This document shows, in pieces, positions 48,133-57,700 of a stretch of 64,000 nucleotides of DNA (within the stretch, counting starts at the first letter, position 1; every line of letters begins with the position of its first letter). The stretch is from Ustilago trichophora (lineage: Eukaryota; Basidiomycota; Ustilaginomycetes; Ustilaginales; Ustilaginaceae): NCBI GenBank assembly GCA_900323505.1, contig OOIN01000003.1, positions 186,001-250,000 of the forward strand. Reading direction: 5' to 3'. The position numbers were made by a program, and so were the translations under genes. Under the pieces are notes generated by a model, which did no database searches, had not been told where the DNA came from, and worked only from the letters and a program-made list of their open reading frames with translations.

Positions 48133-49482
48133 ATGTCGAACGCACTTCGTAACGCTCTCCCCGCCCTGCGTAGGGCAGCCGCCACTACCGGCCCTCGCGC
48201 CCCCGTCGTCGCCGGCTCCGTCGCCACCCCTTCCTCCTCGCGCCACTACGGCACTACACCCGATACCGCCCCCGAACAGTACAACATGACCAAGTTTAGC
48301 AAGTTCAACTGGGAGGATCCAATGGCCATGTTCGAATCCCAGCTCTCCGAGGACGAAAAGGCGATCGCTCAGACCGCTCACGACTTCTGCCAGGAGACAC
48401 TCAAGCTCAAAGTCACCGAGATGTACCGCACCGAATCTTGGGACCCTACCATCCTCCCCTCTCTCGGTGAGCTTGGATTGCTCGGTGCTACCATCGACGG
48501 ATATGGCTGTGCTGGCGTTAACAGTGTTTCGTACGGTTTGATCGCGAGGGAGGTCGAGCGCGTGGATTCGGGTTACCGATCCATCATGTCCGTCCAGAGC
48601 TCGTTGGTCATGGGCCCCATCAACCAATTCGGAACCGAGGCTCAAAAGGAAAAGTACCTCCCACGTTTGGCCAAAGGTGAACTTGTCGGCTGTTTCGGTC
48701 TCACCGAACCCAACCACGGCTCCGATCCTTCCAGCATGGAAACCACCGCTACAGACACCGGCGATGGTCACATCATCCTCAACGGCAGCAAGACATGGAT
48801 CTCCAACTCTCCCCACGCCGACGTCTTTGTCATCTGGGCCAAGTGCAAGTGGGACAACAAGATTCGCGGATTCATCGTCGAAAAGGGTACCAAGGGTCTC
48901 TCGGCGCCTGCCATCAAGAACAAGCTCCAGCTCCGTGCCTCGGTCACCGGCAGCATCTTCATGGAAGATGTCAAGGTCAAGCGCGACGAATCTCTCCTCC
49001 CACACGCACGTCCCGGTCTCGGATCTCCCTTCGAATGCCTCAACTCTGCCCGATACGGTATCTCGTGGGGAGCAATGGGTGCCCTCGAAGCATGCATTGC
49101 CGAAGCCCGACAGTACGCCCTTGACCGCTCCCAGTTCGGCAGGCCCATCGCAGGATTCCAGCTCATCCAGCAGAAGTTGGCCGATGCAAGCACAGAGGCA
49201 GCCCTCGGTCTGCTCTGCAGTTTGCAACTCGGAAGGATGAAGGACCAGGGTGCCTGGAGCCCCGAGATGGTCAGTCTGGCAAAGAGGAACAACTGCAACA
49301 AGGCGCTGCAGCAGAGTAGGAGCTTGTTGGACATCTTTGGAGGTAACGCGACCAGTGACGAGTATCACACTGGTCGACACGTCCAGAACTTGCAGACGGT
49401 CAACACTTACGAGGGCAGTTACGGCATTCACACCCTTATCCTGGGCAAGGGCATCACGGGACTTCAGGCTTTTGCCAACTAA
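48133..49482 (+). CDS. Glutaryl-CoA dehydrogenase, mitochondrial
   Basis: An FAD-dependent acyl-CoA dehydrogenase that oxidises and decarboxylates glutaryl-CoA to crotonyl-CoA in lysine and tryptophan breakdown. The 449-aa product starts with a mitochondrial presequence ([20 protein letters not shown]). Family segments are [60 protein letters not shown] (the glutaryl-CoA subgroup has this [18 protein letters not shown]), [20 protein letters not shown] and [20 protein letters not shown]. The C-terminus has [20 protein letters not shown] and [15 protein letters not shown], with the catalytic base at E427. R/S/Q residues for FAD and glutaryl binding look intact. The start at 48133 gives a presequence of typical length. 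Confidence 0.94.
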   Translation: MSNALRNALPALRRAAATTGPRAPVVAGSVATPSSSRHYGTTPDTAPEQYNMTKFSKFNWEDPMAMFESQLSEDEKAIAQTAHDFCQETLKLKVTEMYRTESWDPTILPSLGELGLLGATIDGYGCAGVNSVSYGLIAREVERVDSGYRSIMSVQSSLVMGPINQFGTEAQKEKYLPRLAKGELVGCFGLTEPNHGSDPSSMETTATDTGDGHIILNGSKTWISNSPHADVFVIWAKCKWDNKIRGFIVEKGTKGLSAPAIKNKLQLRASVTGSIFMEDVKVKRDESLLPHARPGLGSPFECLNSARYGISWGAMGALEACIAEARQYALDRSQFGRPIAGFQLIQQKLADASTEAALGLLCSLQLGRMKDQGAWSPEMVSLAKRNNCNKALQQSRSLLDIFGGNATSDEYHTGRHVQNLQTVNTYEGSYGIHTLILGKGITGLQAFAN

Positions 49483-49570
49483 TGAGCCCAAAATCACAGT
49501 TCAAGCCTTGTAGATACGTACCTCTTTAGAAACACTAGAAACAGACACAGACTGTCATATGTGTGAGCTC

Positions 49571-49596
49571 TTTTTTTTTTTTTTTTTTTTTTTTTT
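49571..49596. repeat. Poly-T tract (26 T)
   Basis: Twenty-six uninterrupted T residues lie in the 203-bp gap between the convergent glutaryl-CoA dehydrogenase and repeat-rich secretory genes. Confidence 0.95.
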
Positions 49597-49685
49597 GCCT
49601 TTAAGAGAAGGACTAAATTGGAGTGAGATACACGAGGAAACATCTTCTGATCAAATGAATGTATACGAGTCATCCCGCCTCCCAT

Positions 49686-51503
49686 CTAATCAACCTTCGG
49701 ATTGCCCCTGTAGTAATAAGCATTCAGCAAGGTGAATGTCAAGCTAGGAATATTGCCGAGGGTGTTGAGGATCGTCAAACCAAAGATAATGTCATCGGTG
49801 GAAACTTTATGTTTTCCCTCCTTGTCCTTGTCCTTCTCTCTCTCAGCTGCCCATTTGTCTATAAATCTCGCCTCACGCTTTGGGTCAGCATCATCCTCGT
49901 CCTGACCTACGCGCTTACGCTTTCTCCTTTCCTCTGCTGCCCATCGGGCTATATAATCTTCTTCCCCGTCGCTGTCATCTTGTTCCAGTCGTGAGTAGCC
50001 GTCGCTGCGCTGGCGAGAAGCCGTGAAAATTGGCTCCCTTCTCGGAGTGGCAAAACCTGGCCGGCGCTCACCGGATGGCGAACGTTGTCGAAACGAGCTG
50101 GGCAGCGGTGGCGTAGAGGGATGAGAAGGGAAGACGTACTTGTCGTCATGACTTGATGGGAAGTATCGGCTGTATCCGGGATCCGGTATCGAGCTCGGTC
50201 TTCTGTGCTTGCCAGAATCGAGTCGGGTCAGGGCGATGTTGGAGGTATAAGTCGAGGTTGGCGGATATCGATGATCGTAGTCGCTCGATGAGAAGGGGTT
50301 CACATATTTGGAGGATCTCGAGCTCGGTGGATGTCTATTGTAGTCGACTGGGAACATGGGTGTGTATGCGGCGTCTATCGCGGTCGGTCTGTTCTTGTCG
50401 AGTCTGTTAGGGAAGAGATCGATGAACTTGGAAGGTTTCGAGTGCGCGGAAGAGGAGCTCGAGGCCATGGAATCTGAGGATCGCGGAAAGGTCGAGTCGA
50501 GCAATGGTTTGACCTCTTCCGTTATCTCTTCCACTGAAGAGGTCGGAGGGAAGGCTCGCTTGGTTAGACCTCCTGCGAATTTGTTGCCGTTGGTCGTCTG
50601 GGACGGATATGGGACGTATGGGTAGACGTTGGCGTATTTTCTGGGCGGCTGTTGGAGCTGTGCCGATACTTGACCCATCAACCCTGCTCCGGTCACAGGT
50701 AGCATTGGAGACGCGTTACCACCACCATCACCACCAGCAGCAGATCCACCGCCATATCCAGCGCCATATCCACCGCCATATCCAGCGCCATATCCACCGC
50801 CATATGCTCCAGCAGATCCACCGCCATATCCACCACCGTTTCTACCATCGTATCCACCACCATATCCATTGCCATATCCACTGCCATATCCACCATCATA
50901 TCCACCACCGTATCCACCACCATATGCTCCAGCAGATCCACCACTGTATCCACCACCGTATGCTCCAGCAGATCCATCCAACGCGGGGGCACCCAACCTG
51001 TAACACGGAACCTTGTACTTGCTCGGCTTTCGAGCGTCGACCTGACCCATGGTGTAGTATGTTTCGATAGTGCAATAAACATCTCCAACTTTTGGCGGTG
51101 GAAGATTCTTCTCTGCCTCGCGTCGTCTCTGCTCGTCCTCCCACTTCTCCTTGTTGCCCTTGTACGACATGTAGGCAACGTAGTTCCAGCCGAGGGTCAT
51201 AGCCAAGCCCATCGAGGCGGCCGTGAGGGCCACTGGTCGCTTCCAGCCCCCCTCGCGCTTGTTTAGCAGGTGGGTAGAGGGGGTGTTGTGTTGGTGCTGT
51301 GGTGAGGAAGAATCTTTGGAGTGAGGGGGATGGAGCGCGGAAGATGGGGGAGAGGGAGGAATTGGGGAAGAGGGAGAGGAGGGAGAGGAGGGAGAGGAGG
51401 GAGAGGAGGGAGAGGAGGGAGAGGAGGGGGAAGGGACCGGCATGGCACGAGCGCAAAGGCTCAATATAGCCAAGGCAAGGATGGGGATCAAGGTACTCCT
51501 CAT
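49686..51503 (-). CDS. Repeat-rich secretory-pathway protein with Kex2-like sites, 605 aa
   Basis: Unrecognised. The ATG at 51503 gives a signal peptide (MRSTLIPILALAILSLCARA). Order of parts: an (SSP)n run (25-48), LNKR (80-83, Kex2-like), a membrane helix (about 91-113, ALTAASMGLAMTLGWNYVAY) with a basic flank, and a short region with C144 and C167. Then comes a Gly-Tyr repeat (178-253, GGYGGGY type), LTKR (313-316), and a Ser/Pro/Tyr-rich stretch with recurring (S/D)(R/K)Y(V/F)xP motifs. A duplicated motif follows, YIARWAAEE (517-525) and FIDKWAAER (547-555), separated by RRKRKR and PKREA (541-545, Kex2 plus dipeptidyl-peptidase style). A hydrophobic segment (571-597) lies near the C-terminus. 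It could be a cell-wall or membrane protein, or a precursor processed in the Golgi. Function unknown. Confidence 0.7.
   Translation of the reverse strand: MRSTLIPILALAILSLCARAMPVPSPSSPSSPSSPSSPSSPSSPSSPIPPSPPSSALHPPHSKDSSSPQHQHNTPSTHLLNKREGGWKRPVALTAASMGLAMTLGWNYVAYMSYKGNKEKWEDEQRRREAEKNLPPPKVGDVYCTIETYYTMGQVDARKPSKYKVPCYRLGAPALDGSAGAYGGGYSGGSAGAYGGGYGGGYDGGYGSGYGNGYGGGYDGRNGGGYGGGSAGAYGGGYGAGYGGGYGAGYGGGSAAGGDGGGNASPMLPVTGAGLMGQVSAQLQQPPRKYANVYPYVPYPSQTTNGNKFAGGLTKRAFPPTSSVEEITEEVKPLLDSTFPRSSDSMASSSSSAHSKPSKFIDLFPNRLDKNRPTAIDAAYTPMFPVDYNRHPPSSRSSKYVNPFSSSDYDHRYPPTSTYTSNIALTRLDSGKHRRPSSIPDPGYSRYFPSSHDDKYVFPSHPSTPPLPSSFRQRSPSGERRPGFATPRREPIFTASRQRSDGYSRLEQDDSDGEEDYIARWAAEERRKRKRVGQDEDDADPKREARFIDKWAAEREKDKDKEGKHKVSTDDIIFGLTILNTLGNIPSLTFTLLNAYYYRGNPKVD
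50745..50972 (-). repeat. Gly-Tyr-coding tandem repeat
   Basis: The plus strand shows repeated ccaccgccatat/ccaccaccatat blocks. On the coding strand they give GGYGGGY, GAYGGGY and GGSAGAYGGG units (residues 178-253 of the secretory protein). The longest near-identical unit is GGSAGAYGGGYGxGYGGGY, present at least twice. Confidence 0.93.
51360..51431 (-). repeat. Ser-Ser-Pro-coding tandem repeat
   Basis: A near-perfect nine-base ggagaggag (plus strand) unit repeats about seven times and codes for SSP triplets just after the signal peptide of the secretory protein. Confidence 0.92.
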
Positions 51504-52181
51504 CGTGCAAACACCACCACGACCGATCGGGGGAACGAATCTATGGAAGAGGGAAGGGGAGGGAATGGAAGGAAGGATGGGGCGAGGGGAACCTTGACTC
51601 AAATCGAGGGATAGATATATCAATTCCGTCCTGCTTGTCAAAGAAGTTTTGCTCCGACAACTCAAGCCCACTTCAGAGTGCATCCCCTGCATACAACCGC
51701 TGGGCTGGTAACTTTCAGGGTCACGCATAGCGTGTCCAGCTTCACCATCACCACCAGCACCAGCAATTCCCAGCTCGTTGCCGCTGCTGCTCTAGACATC
51801 TTGGCGCTAGAGAAGGTTTGGAGGACCTTGATCGTTCCGTAAGGCCGTAATGAAGTTGGAGACTCTCCTCGGAAGGTTTTGGCTCTCTCTTTCAGGGTGG
51901 AAGGATCTGATACGCTGTAAAAATGGACAGATCGGAACCACACCCACACCAGTTAAACGCACCGAGGGATATGAAGTCGTTTCCACCCTTGCTTGTGCTC
52001 GCACATGTTACCAAAGTCGTACCTTTGCGGTGATCCGAGATGGTCCGGGACCGGTGATCTGGCTTCGTGGCTCTCTACTTTGTTTGGATGGCGTCAATCG
52101 GTGGATTGTTGCGAGATCGATACAAGTACAATGTGCGCGCCCCATGCGGCCTTTACGCCCTCGTAGAGCCAAACATCATCA
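51504..52181. other. Interval upstream of the secretory-protein gene
   Basis: 678 bp holding the promoter of the secretory-protein gene and the 3' end of Vps37, both on the minus strand. An open frame at 51850-52197 on the plus strand has no recognisable content. No repeats or RNA genes. Confidence 0.4.
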
Positions 52182-52826
52182 TCAATCCGTCCAATGAACT
52201 TGCCCCCTCGCCCATCGATCGGCGACCAATCTCCTCTTGTGATAAAGCAGTCTCTGCTGCTTATACCTCCTCACAAAAGCCATATCATCCACCAAAACCT
52301 CCTCTGCTGTGCCACTGTCGTCCTTCGGATAAGCCAATCCTTCCACAAACGCGTTGGCCAACTCTTCACTCGTGTCGTTGAGCTTACTTGCTGACTGGGT
52401 GAGGTTGAAATGCAATGCAGAAGGGTTGAACCTCTTCTGAGCCTCATTGAGCTGCTGCTCCCTCTGTGCCCATTCCGCTTCTAGCGATTTTGCGCGGTCG
52501 AACAGCTGCTGCGTTTCAGCCCGCAATGCTTCCAAGGCCGGTTGACGCTCCAGATTGCGCGTAGCTTTTGCTTCGTTGGCGCGGAGGAGAACGGCATGGG
52601 CGGTATACAGCGCCTGGGTTTGAGGAAGGGTGTGGAAGAATGCTTCAAAGTATGCGGAGGCGGGTGTGATGGTTTCGGGTTGGGATGGAGGCTGACCAGG
52701 GAGAGGAGCTGGAGTGTAATCGTCCGAGGCCAGGGCTTGAAGGTCCTCCCGAGTGAGATTTGCGGTCTGTGGGAAGGTGGTCGTGAGCCTTGTTCGCAGC
52801 GACAAAGATGCTGGTGATTCGGTCAT
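52182..52826 (-). CDS. VPS37: ESCRT-I subunit Vps37
   Basis: Vps37 joins Vps23 and Vps28 in ESCRT-I, which sorts ubiquitinated membrane proteins into multivesicular bodies. The 214-aa product matches the Mod(r) domain (about 75-214). After TLPQTQALYTAHAVLLRANE comes a coiled coil (NLERQPALEALRAETQQLFD, then SLEAEWAQREQQLNEAQKRF), then NPSALHFNLTQSASKLNDTS (the family's FSPxxLxxxLxxAxxxxxxxSE pattern) and ANAFVEG. The C-terminus FVRRYKQQRLLYHKRRLVAD followed by RWARGQVHW fits the family's YRxxRxxYHxRxxxxERWxxGxV ending. Length is usual. It is divergent from the Nudix hydrolase gene. Confidence 0.88.
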   Translation of the reverse strand: MTESPASLSLRTRLTTTFPQTANLTREDLQALASDDYTPAPLPGQPPSQPETITPASAYFEAFFHTLPQTQALYTAHAVLLRANEAKATRNLERQPALEALRAETQQLFDRAKSLEAEWAQREQQLNEAQKRFNPSALHFNLTQSASKLNDTSEELANAFVEGLAYPKDDSGTAEEVLVDDMAFVRRYKQQRLLYHKRRLVADRWARGQVHWTD

Positions 52827-53456
52827 ATCTTGTTGCGGATCCAGTGCTGTGTTACTGAAGTAGGCAGTAGCAGATGTGATGATATGGTCAAGTGATGGTC
52901 AACAGGAAAGAGGAGGGTCGTGGGATGCTTGAAGGCCGTGCACTGCGGTTAGTTGTGGAGGGGATTTTTGGCGGTAAAGTGTTAGACCTCTACTGTGATT
53001 GCTAAAAATGGAAATTTTGTGGAGAAGGAGAACGGCCTGAAAGTGAAATCGTATCCGGATCGGCTAAAAGAACCGGGCCCATACACTCTCTCACCTCTCT
53101 TCGCCGCTTCTTCATGCTCGCACCGTCAGCCTCCCAACCAAGACCGGTCCAACATTGCGCCGTCAACAACACTTGATTGATAGCCGTCTTCACAGCATCA
53201 ACCATCAGCCATCTATACCTCTGATCCCTGCCCCTGTCCGTATCCCCCTTCTCTACATACCAACGTGCAGTGCATCTCATACAGCTCGAGCTTGGCAGCG
53301 ACAATCCGGTTCCACATCAGCACAGAAGCCATAATAAAAGGTGCACATCATCATAGGCCTCGCTTCGGTAGCACCTTTTGAACCAAGCTTGACTATCAAA
53401 ACTTCGGCACATATAGCAGCCTTAACTCTAGTCACCTTGGCAGTAATTCAGCGACC
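52827..53456. promoter_or_regulatory. Divergent promoter interval, Vps37 / Pcd1
   Basis: 630 bp between divergent starts. Nothing distinctive was seen beyond mildly pyrimidine-rich sequence before the Nudix gene. Confidence 0.45.
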
Positions 53457-54581
53457 ATGACGGTCAAAGAGGCGCTCTACAACATCCTCTTTGGCCTCGA
53501 TCGATCTGCCGCTGCTCAATCCTCTTCCGCTTCTGCTTCTGCTTCCTCCGCTTCCTCCACGTCATCAGCCGCTTTTCTCTCGATACCACCAGAAGCACTA
53601 TCCAATCTCACCTCGCACTCGATTCACGCCCTTCGAAATCTATGCGCTTTCTCACCGAAGCCTGGCTCTGAGCCATGTCCCAATTCCGTCCCTGCCTATC
53701 GTCGGGCCGCCGTTCTTCTCGGTCTGTTTGCTGGGCGCAATGGCGAGCTGTACGTGATCCTCTCCAAGCGTTCGGCCCGGCTACGATCGCATGGTGGAGA
53801 CACCGCTATCCCAGGCGGCCGTTTCGAACCTACTGATCGAGATCTAGAATATACAGCCCGCAGAGAGGCGTACGAAGAAACAGGTCTCCCCATCGATCCA
53901 ACAAAAGCCGTAAAGCTCTGCGAACTTCCCCCTTTCCTCTCGGCAAACGAGCTGGTCGTCACTCCCTTCGTAGTACTCTTGACAGATCACAGCATTCAAC
54001 CGCATCTAAATCCCCGAGAAGTCGACAGCCTCTTCTCCCTACCCCTCGTCTCGTTTCTCTACCATAACCCACCTCGACCTCTCCGTCGGTCTCTGCACCT
54101 TCCCCTCAGCCCAGATCCAGAAGCCCTTCGGCACATGCCTGCCAACGAAGTATCTCCCATCTCCGACTGGCATACCTGCCGAGACATCATCTGGCTTGGA
54201 GGCAATCGTATTCGAAGACATACATTTTGGGACGAACGGAATCCCATCCGAGGCCTCACCTCCGACATTTTGATCCGAGCCGCCGCCATAGCCTACGACG
54301 AACACCCACAGTTCTCACTCAAATCTCCTGGCCAACCAAGCCAGGCCGATCTGATCAAGTTGGCATTCGACAGCCCGCTAGCGGTCAAAAAGTTCAGAGT
54401 CAAACCTAGGATGCAATTCCTAAAGACTCCAGACGCTTTCAGCTTTACAAAGAGCTACGAGAGGACCAATGACGATTTGGAACAGCCGCAGGATGAGAAA
54501 TCCGACTTTCCCCTTGCTCCACCAATTCAGCATGGTCAAGGTCCAGGAGGGACCGGAGGGATCACCAAGCCCAAGTTGTAA
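53457..54581 (+). CDS. PCD1: Pcd1-type Nudix hydrolase (CoA/8-oxo-dGTP diphosphatase family)
   Basis: A Nudix hydrolase of the peroxisomal Pcd1/NUDT7 type, which splits CoA and related pyrophosphates. The 374-aa product has a Ser/Ala-rich N-terminus, then AVLLGLFAGRNGELYVILSK and RSARLRSHGGDTAIPGGRFE (106-125), the family's signature for CoA pyrophosphatases, and the Nudix box from G121 (RREAYEETGL, 135-144). The box has Asp (D127) where the general consensus has Glu, as is usual in this subgroup. Next come NELVVTPFVVLLTD and FSLPLVSFL. The substrate has not been shown here, and 8-oxo-dGTP is an alternative reported for yeast Pcd1. The last residues (GGTGGITKPKL) do not form an obvious PTS1 peroxisomal signal. 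Confidence 0.87.
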   Translation: MTVKEALYNILFGLDRSAAAQSSSASASASSASSTSSAAFLSIPPEALSNLTSHSIHALRNLCAFSPKPGSEPCPNSVPAYRRAAVLLGLFAGRNGELYVILSKRSARLRSHGGDTAIPGGRFEPTDRDLEYTARREAYEETGLPIDPTKAVKLCELPPFLSANELVVTPFVVLLTDHSIQPHLNPREVDSLFSLPLVSFLYHNPPRPLRRSLHLPLSPDPEALRHMPANEVSPISDWHTCRDIIWLGGNRIRRHTFWDERNPIRGLTSDILIRAAAIAYDEHPQFSLKSPGQPSQADLIKLAFDSPLAVKKFRVKPRMQFLKTPDAFSFTKSYERTNDDLEQPQDEKSDFPLAPPIQHGQGPGGTGGITKPKL

Positions 54582-54757
54582 TCGCATCGCATTACTTTTT
54601 TTCTGTTAACCTTATCCATACACGCATACACAGAGGCAGAGAGGTTTATATCTGTACTTTTACTCGTTTCATTCCTGCATACGATACTCTTTAATCAGCC
54701 ACTGTTTTTTCAGTGCAGTGAGTCGCGTGCAAAACGAGAAAAGAAGAAAGAGATGAT

Positions 54758-57700
54758 TCAGCGAGAGAGATCGTACTGTACAAGAGCAAGTAGAGCTTCT
54801 TGGACGTGCTGTACACAATCGTGAGCATGGGCTCTTACGATTGCATCGGTATCGCTCGTCTCCACGTAGGCTGCTACTTGTTTGAGCCTATTGAGCAGTG
54901 GTGGAGGGAAGAGGAGGTTTTTCTGGGCCAACCTTGGTTCTTCTTTTGTTGTAGGTTCGCCAATGGTAGAGATGGAAGGGAGGATTCCCCCACCGGGCAG
55001 ACGAAGTGCGGACAGCTTCTCAACAGGTGCCTTGTCTGCGTTTCTGCTGGTGTAGTTGTCCAGTTGAATCTGTGTACCGCGCACCAGGAGGGTGAGGAGG
55101 AGCATGGCCGCACGCCTAAGATGCGCTAGTTTGGGATCCGTATTCGTCGCACTATCCAACTTGGTTTGTTCCAACTGACGTTTCTTCTCCTCCTCCTCGT
55201 CATCCACCTCGGCATTCGAAACGCGTTTTCCTTGAACGTCCATCTTCACGTTTCCCTTTGGATTTCCATTAGGCCTCGGCACCATTTCTATCACCACAAT
55301 ATCCATACAAACCTCCGCCACTTGCACAGCATACCCCTTGCTCACCATCATGACAGGAGCAGCCTCTACAACAGTACCCAAGATCGAAACAAAGGAAGAG
55401 CGAAGCACGTTTGGCAACGCTCTCTCCCTCAACTTGACAAGTAGCGGTGGAACGACTGTGTCGACATGTGCCACCATCGCATCTCCACATCGCTGGATCA
55501 CTTGCAGTAGAGCTTCGCCGATGCGAAGTCGTTTTTCCACCTCCCCTGCGGGCAAGGTCTGAGAGGCTAAGCCGTCATCTCGACCGATATAGATCCCAAC
55601 CAGACGCGAGATGGCCTGGGAACCACCGCTGGACGCAAGGGCAGATAGCCCTTGAACGGCGTTCAAGTAGAGATAGGATTCTTCGTCTTGGACTGCGTGG
55701 AGGAATATGTCCAAGATCGCGGGTGTGAGAGCCGGGTCGACTTGGGTGATGTTTGAAGTCGAGTTGGAGAAAGGGTCATCGGATACGAGACTTCGAAGGA
55801 GGACGAGGCCGTGTGCACGAACGGGTAGAATGGGATCTTGAAGCAGTTTCAGAGCTTCTTGGTACGTTTCTTGGGCTCGGGCGTAGGCAAGGGCTTTGGC
55901 TGAGGTCGAATTCGGATCAGTCGAGAGCTTGGAAGAAGGTGTGGCGCCACGGATCGAGTTGCGTCGAGCCATAAGGACAAGCTTGGCTTCCTTCGCCAGG
56001 CTGCGGATCTCGGTGAAAGAACTGTCGAGAAGCGAGTTGATCTTGTCTGCAATCACAACGAGCATGGGCTGCGTTTCGGTGGATAGGGTGGTATCCGACT
56101 CTAGCAGCGAGAGGAGCAGGCTCAGCGCTGTAGATACCAGCTCTTCCTCCTCTTCATCGTCCTCTTCCTCCTCGGATGCTTCATCAGCTATCTTGTCGTC
56201 TGCCTCCTCCTTGCTGAGCAGAGCGGAAGCGTTGTCTGACGGTGAGTCGGAGGCGATGTTGAAGAGCGAAGCCACTCCTGACTGCGACCCAGGCGACTTT
56301 GCCGAAATGAAAGGCATCACCTCCTCCTCCTCCTGCTCCTTCTGATCCTCTTTCACCGCATCCCCGCGCTGAAGAGCCTGGCGCTGACTAGGGCTCGACA
56401 GCGAGAAATCAATAAATGCCAGCGTCGCCTGAATGTCACCCTGCAGCAGATCCGAACCAAACGCATCGAACAGCTGCAGTATAAGCTGCAAGTACAGCAC
56501 CGACCTAGTCTCCGCGCCAGCGGCGCCACCGCCGCCACCAGTCCCCATTCGTGCTCTCGCCGCCGACTTTTGCGCCATATAGATATTCAGCACTGACGGC
56601 AGCATGAGTCGAGCCAGATCTTTGCGATCCGAGGCCTTCAACAGCGTCGCTATCAGTCGTGGGTCGGGCTGGAGGCCAAGCTTGGCAGAAAGGTCCGGGG
56701 CGATCTTGGTCAGGTCGATCTCGGCATCGCTGTTGCCGGTGCTGATTTGCTTTGCCAGTGCGGCCAGGCTGAGATCTTTCAACAGGGTGGAGAGATCTTG
56801 CACTCCTGCGCCTGGTGGGTGGCCGTATCGGATGGATATCCCTTCGTCTTCTTCGCTCCAGAAGAAGCCGAGTTCGGAAGAGCCATCAGCAACACTTGAA
56901 GCGGTATCTGGCTGAGGCTTGTACCCAATCCCAGTTTCAGCAGCTCGAATGGACCGAATTAACGAGCTCGCTCCGTGCTTGGCGTCCACAAGCCGAACCC
57001 ACGTTTTGAGAAAGTTGGACACTTCGACCTTGAGCCTGTCCCTCGAGCCACCCGATTCGAGCGACCTGATTTTTCCCTTTCCAGCGCTGCGCTTGGGCGC
57101 ATGAAGAAAATCGTACAGAGTCAAAAGCTGCGGCAGGATGGGCTCGAAGAGAAGGGTGAAGAATGTAGGCGATGGTTCGGAAAAGAGCAAAAAGCTGGAC
57201 AGGGTCGAGATGGCGTGATCCAAGTCCTCGATCGATGTGACGGCTACTGACTCTGGCTCGGCATCTGCCTTTGACGATGCAATTGCGGGTGGCGATGGCT
57301 GGAACTTTGTGTAGACCCGATCGTGCATAGCCTTGGAGAAGAGGTCAGGATGTCGTTCGGAGATCCTCGTCAGAACAAAGCCGGCGGCTCGCATCTGCTC
57401 TTGTGGCGGTGGGGTGACGTTGGACCCCGTACCGAGGATGGGTGCCAAGATATCGAGCAAGTTGGGAAGGATGATGGGCATATATACGTCGATAGGCATG
57501 CCCTGAGGTGGAGTGAGAAGAAGCCTCGCGCACTGCTCGAATCTCTTGAGAGAGTTGCTGCCTGGTGCTGCTGTGCCTGTGCCTTGGCCTTGGCCTTGAC
57601 CTCCGTCGAGCTCTGTCTCTGCGAGATCCGCGCCACCAAAAGTGATGATGAAGAGCGAGCGTACTCCGTCCGGTCGGAGCAGCTGGGCGCTGAGCAGACG

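Noticed and set aside
48091..49497. Long minus-strand frame opposite glutaryl-CoA dehydrogenase
   Set aside because: Antisense shadow of a highly biased coding sequence, without recognisable motifs.
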